A stretch of 64,000 nucleotides of DNA from Chaetoceros tenuissimus (taxonomy: Eukaryota > Bacillariophyta > Thalassiosirophyceae > Chaetocerotales > Chaetocerotaceae), in contig BLLK01000027.1 in assembly GCA_021927905.1 (NCBI GenBank), positions 620,001-684,000 of the forward strand, read 5' to 3'. Numbering within the stretch: the stretch's first letter is position 1; each line of letters starts with the position of its first letter. Positions 1-10,168 of this stretch are shown in pieces. Position numbers and translations under genes: made by a program. The notes beneath the pieces were generated by a model. It was not told the origin of the DNA. It saw nothing but the letters and a program-made list of their open reading frames with translations, and made no database searches.

Positions 1-177
1 GTTTTGGTTGTAGTGTTGTACGTAGTACACCAATGCTTCGAAAGAGCTCTCGACTTAGTTCCAACTCAAAACAGCAAGAAAAGAAAGAAGAAAGAAGAGA
101 AGAAGATCTATACGTATGTACTATCCTGGTATACAACAACGACGTCTTGAATAAATTACTTTTTAACTCCAAACTCC

Positions 178-461
178 AAACTCGTAGGGTTTCGCATTAC
201 GTGCCGGCACCAAACTGCCAAATTGGAAGGGGTCGGTGCCAGGCACCGACTGGCACCAAGAGAGCCAATGACGTCTCACTGAAGGAAATAATGGTAATTT
301 AGCTCTTTCTCTCCTTTTTACACCCCAACATCACTTAAAGGGGTTGTAAGTGATGTATAGTAGTGATAGTATATGATAGAAATTAAAGGTATTGAGCCTT
401 GGCACCGAATGGGGCACCACACCTGAAAATTTTGGCACCAAATGCGAAACCCTACAAACTC
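178..461. mobile_element. Non-autonomous MITE-like element with 15-bp TIRs and 6-bp TSD
   Basis: A 272-bp unit (184-455) begins GTAGGGTTTCGCATT (184-198) and ends with the exact inverse AATGCGAAACCCTAC (441-455). Both sides carry the same 6 bp, AAACTC (178-183 and 456-461), as expected for a target-site duplication. Inside lies a 19-nt hairpin (GTCGGTGCC 232-240, one-base loop, GGCACCGAC 242-250) and repeated GGCACC words. No open frame inside resembles a transposase, so it would need an enzyme supplied in trans. The superfamily cannot be assigned from one copy. The ends and duplication are visible in the sequence; calling it a MITE is inference. Confidence 0.7.
232..250. repeat. Perfect 9-bp-arm hairpin inside the MITE
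   Basis: GTCGGTGCC, a single A, then GGCACCGAC form a GC-rich palindrome in an otherwise AT-rich region. Further GGCACC/GGTGCC words lie nearby (about 204-260 and 400-440), so the interior may fold extensively. Confidence 0.6.
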
Positions 462-609
462 GCTCTTTTTCAATGCCAAGTGATATGGTATCATGGTATC
501 TACCAAAGAGCTCTTTTTTAAAGTTAGGATTACAGTTTGAAAGTGATTTGGTATAAACCAGAAGGCTCTACTTCAAAGTAAGGGTTCAGGACTAACAACA
601 AACTACAAC

Positions 610-1287
610 ATGCCGCCTCTACTAACATTTGTTGCAAGAAGATCTGATGGATTAATCCTAGTTTCATCTTTTGCAAATACTACCGAGAATCTCGACGTTG
701 AAAAGAAGCAGGCGAAAGAGATTCTGAGAAATATAAACTCCAATGGGAGAGCCACTAGTAAAATGAAAATTGAGACGTCTACAAACAAAACTTTTTACTA
801 TTTAATTCATGGTGAAATTTGCTATCTGACACTGACAGAGAGCGCATATCCAAAACGCTTAGCATTCCTTTATTTAGAAGAAATTAACGAGTGTTTTTGT
901 GAATACATGATCAAATCACACGGAAACGACAATTATATATCAGTCATTTCTACTACAGGCAGGCCATTTGCATTCATTTCAGCTGAACCATTAATTCAAC
1001 GAAAGCAGAGAGAGTTTGTGGACCCAAAGTCAACTGCAAACAATAACAAATTGCAGAATGACTTGGCTGAAATTCACACTATTTTATCGCAAAATATTTC
1101 AGATGTTTTGGATAGAGGGGAGAAACTTGAAAATGTATCTCAGATTTCTTCTAATCTCATGTCAGAGTCAAAAAAATTCAAATGGGGAACAAAGAAATTA
1201 GGATGGAAAGCCAAGGTCAATACCTATGCTCCGATTGCAGCTATGGGATTGTTTATCCTTGTTGTTCTTTACTTGAAATTCTTTTAA
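610..1287 (+). CDS. SEC22: SEC22-type R-SNARE (longin SNARE)
   Basis: An intronless 225-aa protein. The N-terminal part (about 1-130) has the layout of a longin domain. It is followed by a SNARE coiled coil (about 140-200) whose central layer is the Arg in D-R-G (R169), the R-SNARE hallmark. A C-terminal transmembrane anchor follows (about 206-225). Known SEC22 proteins are about 215 aa and act in vesicle fusion between ER and Golgi, with the SNARE domain facing the cytosol. The start is the first ATG, and no upstream in-frame ATG is visible. YKT6 and VAMP7 are the alternatives, but YKT6 ends in a lipidation motif and VAMP7 has a different spacer, so SEC22 fits best. Confidence 0.9.
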   Translation: MPPLLTFVARRSDGLILVSSFANTTENLDVEKKQAKEILRNINSNGRATSKMKIETSTNKTFYYLIHGEICYLTLTESAYPKRLAFLYLEEINECFCEYMIKSHGNDNYISVISTTGRPFAFISAEPLIQRKQREFVDPKSTANNNKLQNDLAEIHTILSQNISDVLDRGEKLENVSQISSNLMSESKKFKWGTKKLGWKAKVNTYAPIAAMGLFILVVLYLKFF

Positions 1288-1438
1288 AGTAAATGGCTTT
1301 CATAGATCAAAGACTTTTGGGACATTACTACCTATAGAATTGAATTTTGCATTTGGAATATATTTCTATGGAAATAAATTTTACTAGCTAGATTTCATTA
1401 TCCTAATCGTATACTGTACACTTCGTGCAGAAGCATAT

Positions 1439-3682
1439 TTAAGCAACAACCTCTGGTTCAATCGGTTTGTCATCGTCACTGCTCTCTTCCTCTGGTGCCT
1501 TTTCCTCTACCTTGGAATCTTCAGAAACATCTTGCTTTGCTTTGGAAGTCATCAAACTCATGACACGCTGGGCAAATGCACCAGTGTCTGAGACCTCATA
1601 TCCTCCCGTCATACTTGCTAAATCATACATCAACATTGCAAAGTTCTTGGTCTCCGCACTATCCTTATCGCTCTTAACCATCTTCTCCAAATCTTGAACA
1701 ATTGGATGCTTAGGGTTGATCTCCAATACAGCCTGGTTCATTGCATTCAAACTTCCAGCATCACCTCCACTTGCAACAGTTTGTGCCTTCATGTATCGTT
1801 GCATTGTTGGAGAAACTCCATATGCCCCTTGAACAAGTGCTGCTGGAGATCCTGTCAACAAAGTAGATACAGTAACCTTCTGTACCATTCCCTTCAATTC
1901 AACTTCGAGGAATTCACAAACATCAGAGTACTTCTCACGGAGATCCTCTTTCTCCTTCTTTGTCTCTTCATCATCCTCAAGATCTAGTCCTTCCTTAGTT
2001 GCATCTACAACATTGAATCCCTTGTATTCGCGGATAGCTTCAATAGTGATCTCATCCAATGGCTCAGTCATGAGAAGTACTTCATATCCTCTGGAAGTCA
2101 ACTTCTCAATAACTGGTTGTTGCATAGCATTCTTTCTTCCCTCTCCAGTGACGTAGTAAATTGACTTTTGATCCTCTGGCATATTTGATACATATGAATC
2201 GAAAGATGTGTACTCTTCATCACTAGTAGATGAAAAGAAGCGAAGCAATGGAACAAGATCCTTCTTGTACTTTTCATCTTCAATGATTCCAACCTTGAGG
2301 TATTTTCCAAAGTTATTCCAGAACATGATGTATTTACTTGTATCTTCATCCTCTGCCAAATCGTAAAACATATCAAGGGACTTGCGAACAAGACGCTTGT
2401 TAATGATACTCAATACCTTTGACTTTTGCAAGATTTCTCTCGATACATTCAATGGCAAATCATCAGAATCTACAACTGCCTTCACGAACTTGAGCCAGCG
2501 TGGAATGATATCTTCAAACTTGTCGTTAATGAAAACTCTCTTTACGTAAAGACGCACATTTGACGAGTTCTCGTCAAACATATCCTTACTTAATTCAAAT
2601 GGAAGAATTCCTGGCACGTAAAGAAGAGCCTTAAAGTCAACTTGTCCCTCAAGACGGAAATGAGACCACTTCTGTGGCTCATCATAACTGGATTTAAATG
2701 CCGCCTTGTAAAATTCCTTGTATTCTTCATCAGTAACATCATTTGGAGGGCGAAGCCAGATAGGCTTCTGAGTATTCATGGTAACATATGATTCTACTGT
2801 CTTTGGAACAGTCTTCATCTTTGGCTCTTCCCCTTCAGCCAAATCTTTATTAGCTTCAACGTCTGGCACCTTTTCATAGGTAGTTTCTTCCTTAAATAGA
2901 CTGAGTGGAAATTCAATGAATTCACTATAACGCTGAAGAAGCTCCTCAAGTTTTCCGCTTTCAAGATACTGCATAGCATCATCCTTAATGTGAAGAATCA
3001 AACGTGTTCCTGATCCCTCAATTGGGTCTTCGTCTTCAGCATCAGAAATTGTGAAAGAGGATCCTGAGTCACTTTCCCATTTCAATTGAGGAGAACCTGC
3101 TTGCATAGATTTTGTGACAACTTCTACCTTGTCGGCTACAAGGTATGCAGAATAGAAACCTACTCCGAACTGTCCGATGAGATTAACATCTGCAGTTCCA
3201 TCACCAAGAGCTTCCATAAAATTCTTGGTTCCACTTTGTGCAATACGTCCAAGGTTATTGATCAACTCATCACGTGTCATTCCCACACCACTATCCTCAA
3301 TGATAACAGCTTGTCTATCTGGATCAGCTTTGATTCTAATTTCTGGTGGAGTTGTGTCAACAGAGTCACCATCTGCAGTTACACTAAGGAAACGCTTCTT
3401 GTCACAAGCATCAGCAGCATTAGAAACAAGTTCTCTCAAGAAGATGTCTTTATCAGAGTAAAGAGAGTTGATGATAATGTCCATAACCCTTCCAACTTCT
3501 GCTTGGAATTCAAATGTTTCAGCGGTCTTCTCGACATCGGTTGCTTCACTCATTTTGAGTGGTTGGATTGCACGAGTTGCATCTTGGCGTCCTACAAAAG
3601 TTCTTGGTGCATTAAAGGTGAAGGCTGATACAGAACTTGCTGCAAAAGCAGTGAAGAGAACAGCAGCTTTGGAGAACTTCAT
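1439..3682 (-). CDS. HSP90C: Plastid-targeted HSP90 chaperone (Hsp90C type)
   Basis: The first ATG is at 3682 and gives a 747-aa intronless protein. The N-terminus is a secretory signal ending V-S-A/F-T-F-N-A-P at residue 20/21, the diatom plastid-import (ASAFAP-like) motif. The GHKL ATPase domain shows the N-A-A-D-A motif near 88 (usually N-x-x-D-A), D-S-G-V-G-M (130-135) and G-Q-F-G-V-G-F (170-176). Middle and C-terminal domains follow at normal length. The C-terminus is acidic and ends EPEVVA, with neither KDEL (ER) nor MEEVD (cytosol), which agrees with the plastid. The family folds client proteins and supports import of plastid proteins. It is divergent from the 2OG-oxygenase gene across a 405-bp shared promoter holding a heat-shock-element-like palindrome (3921-3939). 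Confidence 0.93.
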   Translation of the reverse strand: MKFSKAAVLFTAFAASSVSAFTFNAPRTFVGRQDATRAIQPLKMSEATDVEKTAETFEFQAEVGRVMDIIINSLYSDKDIFLRELVSNAADACDKKRFLSVTADGDSVDTTPPEIRIKADPDRQAVIIEDSGVGMTRDELINNLGRIAQSGTKNFMEALGDGTADVNLIGQFGVGFYSAYLVADKVEVVTKSMQAGSPQLKWESDSGSSFTISDAEDEDPIEGSGTRLILHIKDDAMQYLESGKLEELLQRYSEFIEFPLSLFKEETTYEKVPDVEANKDLAEGEEPKMKTVPKTVESYVTMNTQKPIWLRPPNDVTDEEYKEFYKAAFKSSYDEPQKWSHFRLEGQVDFKALLYVPGILPFELSKDMFDENSSNVRLYVKRVFINDKFEDIIPRWLKFVKAVVDSDDLPLNVSREILQKSKVLSIINKRLVRKSLDMFYDLAEDEDTSKYIMFWNNFGKYLKVGIIEDEKYKKDLVPLLRFFSSTSDEEYTSFDSYVSNMPEDQKSIYYVTGEGRKNAMQQPVIEKLTSRGYEVLLMTEPLDEITIEAIREYKGFNVVDATKEGLDLEDDEETKKEKEDLREKYSDVCEFLEVELKGMVQKVTVSTLLTGSPAALVQGAYGVSPTMQRYMKAQTVASGGDAGSLNAMNQAVLEINPKHPIVQDLEKMVKSDKDSAETKNFAMLMYDLASMTGGYEVSDTGAFAQRVMSLMTSKAKQDVSEDSKVEEKAPEEESSDDDKPIEPEVVA

Positions 3683-4087
3683 GGTTTGGTTAACGAAAGA
3701 ACGAAAACTGAAAAATGAATACAACAAAAGTGAAGATGATGGAAATCTTTCTCATTTCTGAGTTGATGTTTTTCGAAGAAAATCTCAGAAACAAAAGGAG
3801 AAATGAATGGCAGAGAGTGTATGCGCACAAATTGGTGCGTCAGTCGAAGATGGGATTAAAAAGAAATGGACAATGACGTTCTATTCGTACAGATAACAGA
3901 CCAAAGTGTCATTAGTTGTTGAGAAAGTCGAACTTTCTCTACGTATTAGGATTACTTACTTTTTACGTCAGTACATGTTGTATTTAGCATCGTGAACAAC
4001 TTTGTACTTCTAAAACTCAAGTTGTCAGCAAAAGCATCATCTTATAGCTTGCTCATTTAATTGAAGGTGTAAATAGATTGGAGGAAA
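3683..4087. promoter_or_regulatory. Shared promoter region of HSP90 and the 2OG oxygenase, with HSE-like palindrome
   Basis: This 405-bp region separates two divergent starts. It contains GAGAAAGT (3921-3928), CGA, ACTTTCTC (3932-3939). The inner part reads GAA-ct-TTC (3930-3937), matching the nGAAnnTTCn heat-shock element, about 240 bp upstream of the HSP90 ATG. An ATGACGT word occurs near 3873. Function is inferred from motif match and position only. Confidence 0.5.
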
Positions 4088-6127
4088 ATGAGCCTTCAGT
4101 TGAAGATCATTCTTCTCGCTTTGGTAGCTCCAACTTGTCTAACTTTTCACAGTCCTGTTGACCTTCCATCGCGGGCACAAACTACAAGCGTGAATAATCG
4201 GCTAGGAAGCTCAATCCTACCGGCAACTCTATTTCCTACATTTGCTACTGAGATAAATCAGGACATATCCATTTTCAGCTCAAATTTGGAGCATCAAAAT
4301 GAAGAAGGTGTGATTATTTTTGCATCCAAAGCAATAGAAAATAATTATCAATGCGAAGGATACATTCTATCACCAAAGAAGCAAGAGGTCAAGTCAATAC
4401 TTGAATGTCATATTAAACTTCACGATGGGTCCATCAATCATTTTTTCCCCGTCCTCATATCAATGCTTCTTCATATTTTGGAAATTGAAGACATGATCAC
4501 GAACGATGGGAACAATTTAAAGGTTACATTTTCATATGAAATTCCAAATGACCATCCAGACTTTGACTCAAAAATGATTGCATCATGGTTTGATGCTGTG
4601 AATGACCTTGGTATCAAAACCTCTTTTCTTGTCCAATCCCTCAATCTCTATACATTAAGTCAAAGGGGCACAGACAAAGCTTTATCAGCCCTTCAACTAC
4701 TTGAAAAGTTATCTAAACGAAGGAATCCGTTTGACTGGAAAAAGGATTATTTTATCAATGACAATGACGAGAAAAATATTATATCATTACAACAGGATGT
4801 TTTATCCAGTGATATAGTGAATCAAATCAATGAAATCGTTTACACAATCCGCAAGAATAATTGGCTTAGTACCAATCCTGACAGTGTTGATGGTCTGCCA
4901 AGTTTGCACTTGAACCTCATCTCAAACGGTAAGGCACTTTTTGAGAGCGATGTCGAGACAAAAAATGATGGTTCTGAAAAAGAGGTTTCATTTGAAAAAT
5001 GTGTGTTGAGTATGATTGAACTCTTGGAACCAATTTTGAATGAGAAGTTACTTCCCTCAGTCCAAAAGCTGACAAACTCAAAGAATGCACAGATCTCTGA
5101 TGTTTTTATTCGAAATTATGGAAACCTCGATGTAAAGGATGCTTCAAACGGAGAATCAGAAGAAAGAAATACCGAATCTAAAACGAGATATACTCTGAGT
5201 CCCCATTATGACATTACTGCATTTGCAACATGCGTAGTAGCACTGGATTCTACGGCTGAAACAGGAAGAAATGGATTGTACACTGTTCCTACGGAGAAAG
5301 GATTTGTTTCAAATAATGCTGCGCTCAGAAAGTTTTTCCCTCTCAAATCTGGAAATGGTGTAGTGCATTCTTATGACATTCTTCATGGTGTTGACGTGGA
5401 CCCTACTCTAGTCAAACCTCGTACTTCTCTCATCGTGTGGTTTACCGAAAAGGGTTCACATGACAAAGATGATGTAAACAGAGACGAAAGCGTTAATCAG
5501 CCATGGTTACTAAATCCAAAAGGAGACATAGGCCAGTTTATTCTTGGACTTGCTTCTGATTGCAACGAGGAAGAAGACGGCAGCCACCTCAAACTGAAAG
5601 AGAGCACTGATCGTCTGAGTCTTTACATCTCTAGTTCGTCAAAAGGAAACTGCTTTGCTATTACACAATTGGCACAGATGTGTGATGATGGTCAAGTTAA
5701 TTCCAATCATTATCAAGAAATTTTGACCTTACTGATAGAGTTGGATCCACTCAATCCCTACATACCACATCAAGACTTTACCGACGACGATACTTCAATG
5801 ATGTGTCAGTGCCTAGCACCTCCTTTATGGTACTATGCAAGTGTAAAAGGTGGCAACAGAATAGCACAAGTGTCACTTGCCGATGAAATTATGCTGCAAT
5901 ACATGACAAAAAGAGATAGCCTAACAACCGAGCAAGAGGAGGATATGCTGATGATTGCAAGTTCACTCTTCACAATGGCATCCTTTCAAGGTCATGATGC
6001 ATCCTATTCGTTACAACGACTAATGGAAGTAAATTGTCAAAGACTTGCAAATCTAGGAGTAATTATACCAAATGAAGAATTTCTAGAGAATCCCGTTACC
6101 AAGATTCTACTCATGTCAATATCATGA
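4088..6127 (+). CDS. Secreted or organellar 2OG-Fe(II) oxygenase-like protein
   Basis: An intronless 679-aa protein with an N-terminal hydrophobic signal (1-20). The C-terminal half has the double-stranded beta-helix signature of prolyl-4-hydroxylase-like 2-oxoglutarate oxygenases. It shows H373-x-D375 in S-P-H-Y-D, then H433 in I-L-H-G-V-D and R445 in P-R-T-S-L, at the usual His-to-Arg distance of 12. These would bind Fe(II) and the 2OG carboxylate. Residues 1-350 match no family I recognise. Residues 455-679 look alpha-helical with Ala/Gly patterns reminiscent of Sel1-like repeats, but this is weak. The family hydroxylates protein or small-molecule substrates; the substrate here cannot be told. 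Upstream it faces HSP90 head to head. Confidence 0.75.
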   Translation: MSLQLKIILLALVAPTCLTFHSPVDLPSRAQTTSVNNRLGSSILPATLFPTFATEINQDISIFSSNLEHQNEEGVIIFASKAIENNYQCEGYILSPKKQEVKSILECHIKLHDGSINHFFPVLISMLLHILEIEDMITNDGNNLKVTFSYEIPNDHPDFDSKMIASWFDAVNDLGIKTSFLVQSLNLYTLSQRGTDKALSALQLLEKLSKRRNPFDWKKDYFINDNDEKNIISLQQDVLSSDIVNQINEIVYTIRKNNWLSTNPDSVDGLPSLHLNLISNGKALFESDVETKNDGSEKEVSFEKCVLSMIELLEPILNEKLLPSVQKLTNSKNAQISDVFIRNYGNLDVKDASNGESEERNTESKTRYTLSPHYDITAFATCVVALDSTAETGRNGLYTVPTEKGFVSNNAALRKFFPLKSGNGVVHSYDILHGVDVDPTLVKPRTSLIVWFTEKGSHDKDDVNRDESVNQPWLLNPKGDIGQFILGLASDCNEEEDGSHLKLKESTDRLSLYISSSSKGNCFAITQLAQMCDDGQVNSNHYQEILTLLIELDPLNPYIPHQDFTDDDTSMMCQCLAPPLWYYASVKGGNRIAQVSLADEIMLQYMTKRDSLTTEQEEDMLMIASSLFTMASFQGHDASYSLQRLMEVNCQRLANLGVIIPNEEFLENPVTKILLMSIS

Positions 6128-6330
6128 AATCAAACATAAATATAATTCAAACCAACATTTTTCAATATATGTTGACGATGCAAATAATATCGTTCTTAAT
6201 CATTCTTGACTACGTACTTATTCGCTTTTACAATATCATTTTCATCTTTGCGAAATATTTAAGGTTAATGAGTTTCAAAACCTTCATTAATTTCCGTTTC
6301 TCATTATATACATGGATATATTCTGCGTGT

Positions 6331-7384
6331 TTAAACAACAATGTTCTCCCCAACCACCTCTTTTTCATCTTCATCCGGAACAGATTGATATTCACCATTT
6401 GACTTGGCTTCTCCATTAGTTGTGAATCTACTTTGCAAAATATAAAGCATCAGTGCAAGAATGATAACCTCACTCCAATGCTTTAGGCACATATAGGTAT
6501 CCCAAAGTGGATGACTAAAGACCTCTTGCACCGTTCCATTCTTGTGCCAGTAAGTAATCAACATCACTGCAAAAATCGTTTCGATAAAAGCTCTAGTAAA
6601 AAAGAACAAGTTTCCAGTGACGGTGATCCACACAATTCGTTTGACTTGACTTTCCGTGGAAACCTGATTGATTGCTCCAAGAGTCTGCAACACCGTTCTG
6701 AATTTGTGTGAAAAAATTGTAATTTCCACTACACAAATGATTGATACGATAGATAGCAGTATGGAGTTGACCAAAATCATTCCTTCCGATGAATAAAATC
6801 TCAGTAGAAATAATGCAGCACTCAAGAGTTCGATGGCAATTAGAAAAGCTACAATGTGAAGAAAAGTAGTCATTGGTCTGGAACGTTGTGTTCCTGGCTG
6901 AAAGTATTTTTTGAGAATGTCTGCCCAGTAAACGAGGATGAGAATAAAGATTGAAAACAAAGATAGAGATCCTGCTGTAAGCATTTCTTCACTGAGGAAA
7001 CCGCCGACCCAACTGGGATGATCAGGGTCAAATGCCATAGCAGCATGTGGAACATAGGATGGTTCGAGTACCGAATTTGGAATAAGAAACCATACAGCTC
7101 TAAATAAGCTTGTGATGAGGATAAGACTGTAAAAAGCTGTAACTACATTTGTTTCAGCTCCTCCCTGTTGACGGCTCCAAGCCATACTGATGATTTGAAT
7201 ATTGAGTATGAGTACCGAAAGAATAGATACAACAACAAGTTGACATTGCACATGATATATCTGATGCTTACCGTTGAGCAGCAATGATTCCTATAATTGT
7301 GAATGCAACACCTAGAATAAAGTCGGAAATATATTCCAGTTGTGTTTCATCTCTCACCAAAGGAATATGTTTATCTTCAGTCAT
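6331..7384 (-). CDS. THH1/TOM1/TOM3-like seven-helix membrane protein
   Basis: Two exons, 7272-7384 and 6331-7186, are separated by an 85-bp intron (7187-7271; donor GTAAGC, acceptor CAG). Joining keeps frame and gives 322 aa. The ATG at 7384 is the first in the upstream exon; a longer ORF that starts at 7284 without this exon would begin with TTG inside the intron. The protein has about seven hydrophobic helices with an R-A-V-W-F segment after the second, and an acidic tail (Q-S-V-P-D-E-D-E-K-E). The layout resembles the THH1/TOM1/TOM3 family, which in plants are multi-pass endomembrane proteins hijacked by tobamoviruses. Function in diatoms is unknown. Family assignment is by topology and a few motifs, so a different 7-TM family remains possible. 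Confidence 0.6.
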
Positions 7385-8044
7385 TGTAGTATTCATTGCC
7401 TATTTCTGGTATGCAATCTTTTGGGGTAATTATCGTTGCAAGGATTTATCCATAAAATACTTTTCTGATGATTTGGCAAGACTATCAATCACTCTACGCT
7501 TCAATTTCTATGAACCTTTTCAAATTGAGGATTGATATTGACAATCAAATCTAAGTATAGTACAAAAGTCTCTAACTATGTAGTACTTAATCGCGAAGAA
7601 GATCTTCACGTTATTGATGCTATTTGAGTGATAGTGAAGAGTAAAGAGAGAACGATACCGTACGGCGAAGGAAGACAAAATCGTGCACAAACTGAATTTG
7701 TTGAAGAGATAGAGTATAACCCCACCCCCCTTTTCCCAAGACTGAGACTTGCCCGCCATCAAAAAAAGAGAGCTCTATGGAGGATTTCTACCTTTTCTAC
7801 ATCTCAGGTAACACAAGCATCATACATCCATACATAGTTGTTGAATTCTAGAGACTAGTAAACAGCATCCATTTCAAAGTATATTCAAAAGCAGTGGAAC
7901 GCAGATTAGAAAAAGAAGGTGAGTTGAAACTAATCAAAGAAGGGAAAAGATTGGATCCTGATATGCCAAGTCGGAACAGCAATGAAGCCTAGCATAGCCT
8001 AACTCATTTATTTTCCATTACATAATAGTAGTTATAAAAACAAA
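7385..8044. other. Intergenic region between divergent TOM1-like and UBC9 genes
   Basis: This 660-bp stretch separates two divergent starts and presumably holds both promoters and 5' UTRs. Short open frames are present (for example 7628-7837) but none has family resemblance. A short poly-C stretch lies at about 7721-7730. I see no RNA gene here. Confidence 0.5.
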
Positions 8045-8608
8045 ATGTCAGGAATTGCGCAAGGTCGTCTAAAGGAAGAACGTAAGAATTGGAGAAGAGA
8101 TCATCCATTTGGTTTCTACGCAAGACCTATCCAGAATGCTGATGGATCCATGAACCTCATGACTTGGGAAGCCGGTATCCCTGGAAAGGAAGGAACTGAT
8201 TGGGAGGGAGGCTTGTACAAAGTCCGAATGGAATTCAGTGACGAGTATCCATCAAAGCCACCAAAATGCAAATTTTCGCCACCATTGTTTCAGTAAGTAA
8301 TACAAATAGTGATATTGCCTTTGGTGAACAAGCCCTCGAGTCAACAAACACGTTTTACTCACCTATGTACTCCCAGTCCAAACGTATATCCTTCTGGAAC
8401 AATTTGTCTTTCAATTCTTAACGAAGAGGAGGGCTGGCGTCCAGCGATAACAGTGAAGCAGATGGTTTTGGGTATTCAAGATCTTTTGGACACTCCAAAT
8501 AAGAATTCTCCAGCACAGTCAGAAGCATACAATTTGTTGGTACAAAATGAGGCTGAATACAAAAGAAGAGTTAAAATGGAAGCTCAAAAGTATGCAGCTC
8601 AAGGATAA
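8045..8608 (+). CDS. UBC9: SUMO-conjugating enzyme E2 UBC9
   Basis: Two exons, 8045-8292 and 8377-8608, with an 84-bp intron (GTAAGT...CAG), give 159 aa, matching the usual 158. The UBC fold is recognisable throughout: N-terminal K-x-W-R-x-D-H-P-F-G-F, the [11 protein letters not shown] active-site segment with catalytic C93, then W-R-P-A-I-T. The intron splits the codon for the His of the HPN motif. UBC9 takes SUMO from the E1 heterodimer and passes it to target lysines, mainly in the nucleus. The gene is convergent with the DUF6824 gene, their stops 303 bp apart. Confidence 0.95.
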
Positions 8609-8911
8609 TCAAGTTGCGGGGTTTATATTTTCGGAGTTTTGGTGGCTTCTATAAGGGATTGGAACCTGGAGTTTCTGAATATGATTTGGTATGCAGCCAC
8701 ACAAAACTGTTTTGGAGAATCATCGCATTTTCTGTTGGAACCAATGTACTCGTAGTAATGCAAACAAAAGTAAACTACATCAAATATATCTACTGCCTGT
8801 GATTATGTTTTATAGTTTATATTGTAAAATACGTATTCAGATTTGTGTAGGAATGTAAGGTCTGAATGGAAATACTTGTACTAGAGCTTTTTGTGCATCT
8901 CGATCCCATCT

Positions 8912-10168
8912 TCAGGAATCACCATGTCTCCGTTTAGGATGGAAGAGCTTCGGATTTAATTCAGTAGAGTGTTCATGGGAGCTTTCACATGCTTCCTCAT
9001 CTCGAAATGGACCAAGCGCCTCATCGATCCGAGCTTCGAAGAAAACATTGTCTAGATCATCTAGCTCAGGATATGACTGTTCAGTAACTGGTTTTTGTTG
9101 ACGTTCAGGAGTGAATACTGTCACTTCAAAAGGAATCGGTTCTATGTTAGATGATTCGTCTTCAGCTACAGTATCATGGACTTGCTGATGAGGCTTATCA
9201 TCACCGGAAGGGTGGCTTTGTTTTTGCTCGAGAGGAAGCTTTGCATTTTTGTAAAGTGATGAATGTTGACCTTCTCTATCCGAATTTTTGAATCCAGGAT
9301 GATGCTTTTGAATAGTGGAGCTCCATACTGGTGATGCACTTCCTTCCCTTTTTATAGGACCGTGTTCTAACAATGACGAAGGAAGATTTCTCTGCGATGA
9401 ATGGTATGGAGGTGAAACATCAGAACTTCGATGACGATGTATTGTATTTCTTGGACTACTTATTCCTTGATATGATGGGGTATGAGCAGGATGGAATGGT
9501 TGATAAGAACAGCACCATGAGTGTGGTGAGTGGGGAAGTGCATGGGGTTGAGTCGTTGGTGTTGGTGTAGAAGAGTGGACAGAAGAGACAGCGACTGATG
9601 GGTCTACAGGTTGAGTGGGAAGAGCTGATTGAGTCTGAGGAAAGCTACCGACAGCTTCTCGAGAATTAATTTGTTCTAATAATATCTCAACATCATTTAC
9701 ATGATAAGTCATTTTGTTGGTATAAGCTTGATTTCCAAAGTATTGGCTGATTCTATTCATTTTCTGTAATTTTGGCGCGTCCTCTCGTAAAGCTTGACCT
9801 GTCTTCTTCTGAACTTTATCATCAGACACTGTCTCCCATTCCTTAGTATTTGGGTTTTGCGAAAGGAAACGACCAGACTTTTGATGTATTGTATCGATTA
9901 TGAATCGTATGATTTCCTTTTTTCTTTGTAAAGTGCTCTGTGAATACTCCAATTTATGATTCTTGACCAAGTTTCTGTAAAAGATGTTACCAGGATGATT
10001 ACTCACACCTGCTCCGCGTCCCGAGAGGACATCATTTACCCCTACATTTTTCATATCTACAGATTTTCTTTTGCCTTTAGCGCTTATTGTTTTTTTCATT
10101 TTTTTACATGCTTTCAAATTATGTTTAGATAACTTGTGCCTTCGTCCTTTTTTAGGAAGAATACCCAT
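8912..10168 (-). CDS. DUF6824-domain nuclear protein (diatom-type)
   Basis: A 418-aa intronless protein starting at a true ATG (10168). A lysine/arginine-rich N-terminus (about 1-45) looks like a nuclear localisation region. Residues about 45-140 match the diatom DUF6824 pattern: D-V-L-S-G-R-G, H-P-G-N, F-Y-R-N-L-V, then a basic helix, G-R-F-L, W-E-T-V and Q-A-L-R-E. The rest is low-complexity Ser/Pro/His/Gln sequence and an acidic tail. The family is expanded in diatoms and is thought to be regulatory, but no molecular role is known to me. Nothing about a partner or target can be read from the sequence. Confidence 0.75.
   Translation of the reverse strand: MGILPKKGRRHKLSKHNLKACKKMKKTISAKGKRKSVDMKNVGVNDVLSGRGAGVSNHPGNIFYRNLVKNHKLEYSQSTLQRKKEIIRFIIDTIHQKSGRFLSQNPNTKEWETVSDDKVQKKTGQALREDAPKLQKMNRISQYFGNQAYTNKMTYHVNDVEILLEQINSREAVGSFPQTQSALPTQPVDPSVAVSSVHSSTPTPTTQPHALPHSPHSWCCSYQPFHPAHTPSYQGISSPRNTIHRHRSSDVSPPYHSSQRNLPSSLLEHGPIKREGSASPVWSSTIQKHHPGFKNSDREGQHSSLYKNAKLPLEQKQSHPSGDDKPHQQVHDTVAEDESSNIEPIPFEVTVFTPERQQKPVTEQSYPELDDLDNVFFEARIDEALGPFRDEEACESSHEHSTELNPKLFHPKRRHGDS

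Noticed and set aside
33-302. 89-codon open frame at the window start
   Set aside because: Overlaps the MITE TIR, is low complexity (K/E/R) and lacks any family similarity.
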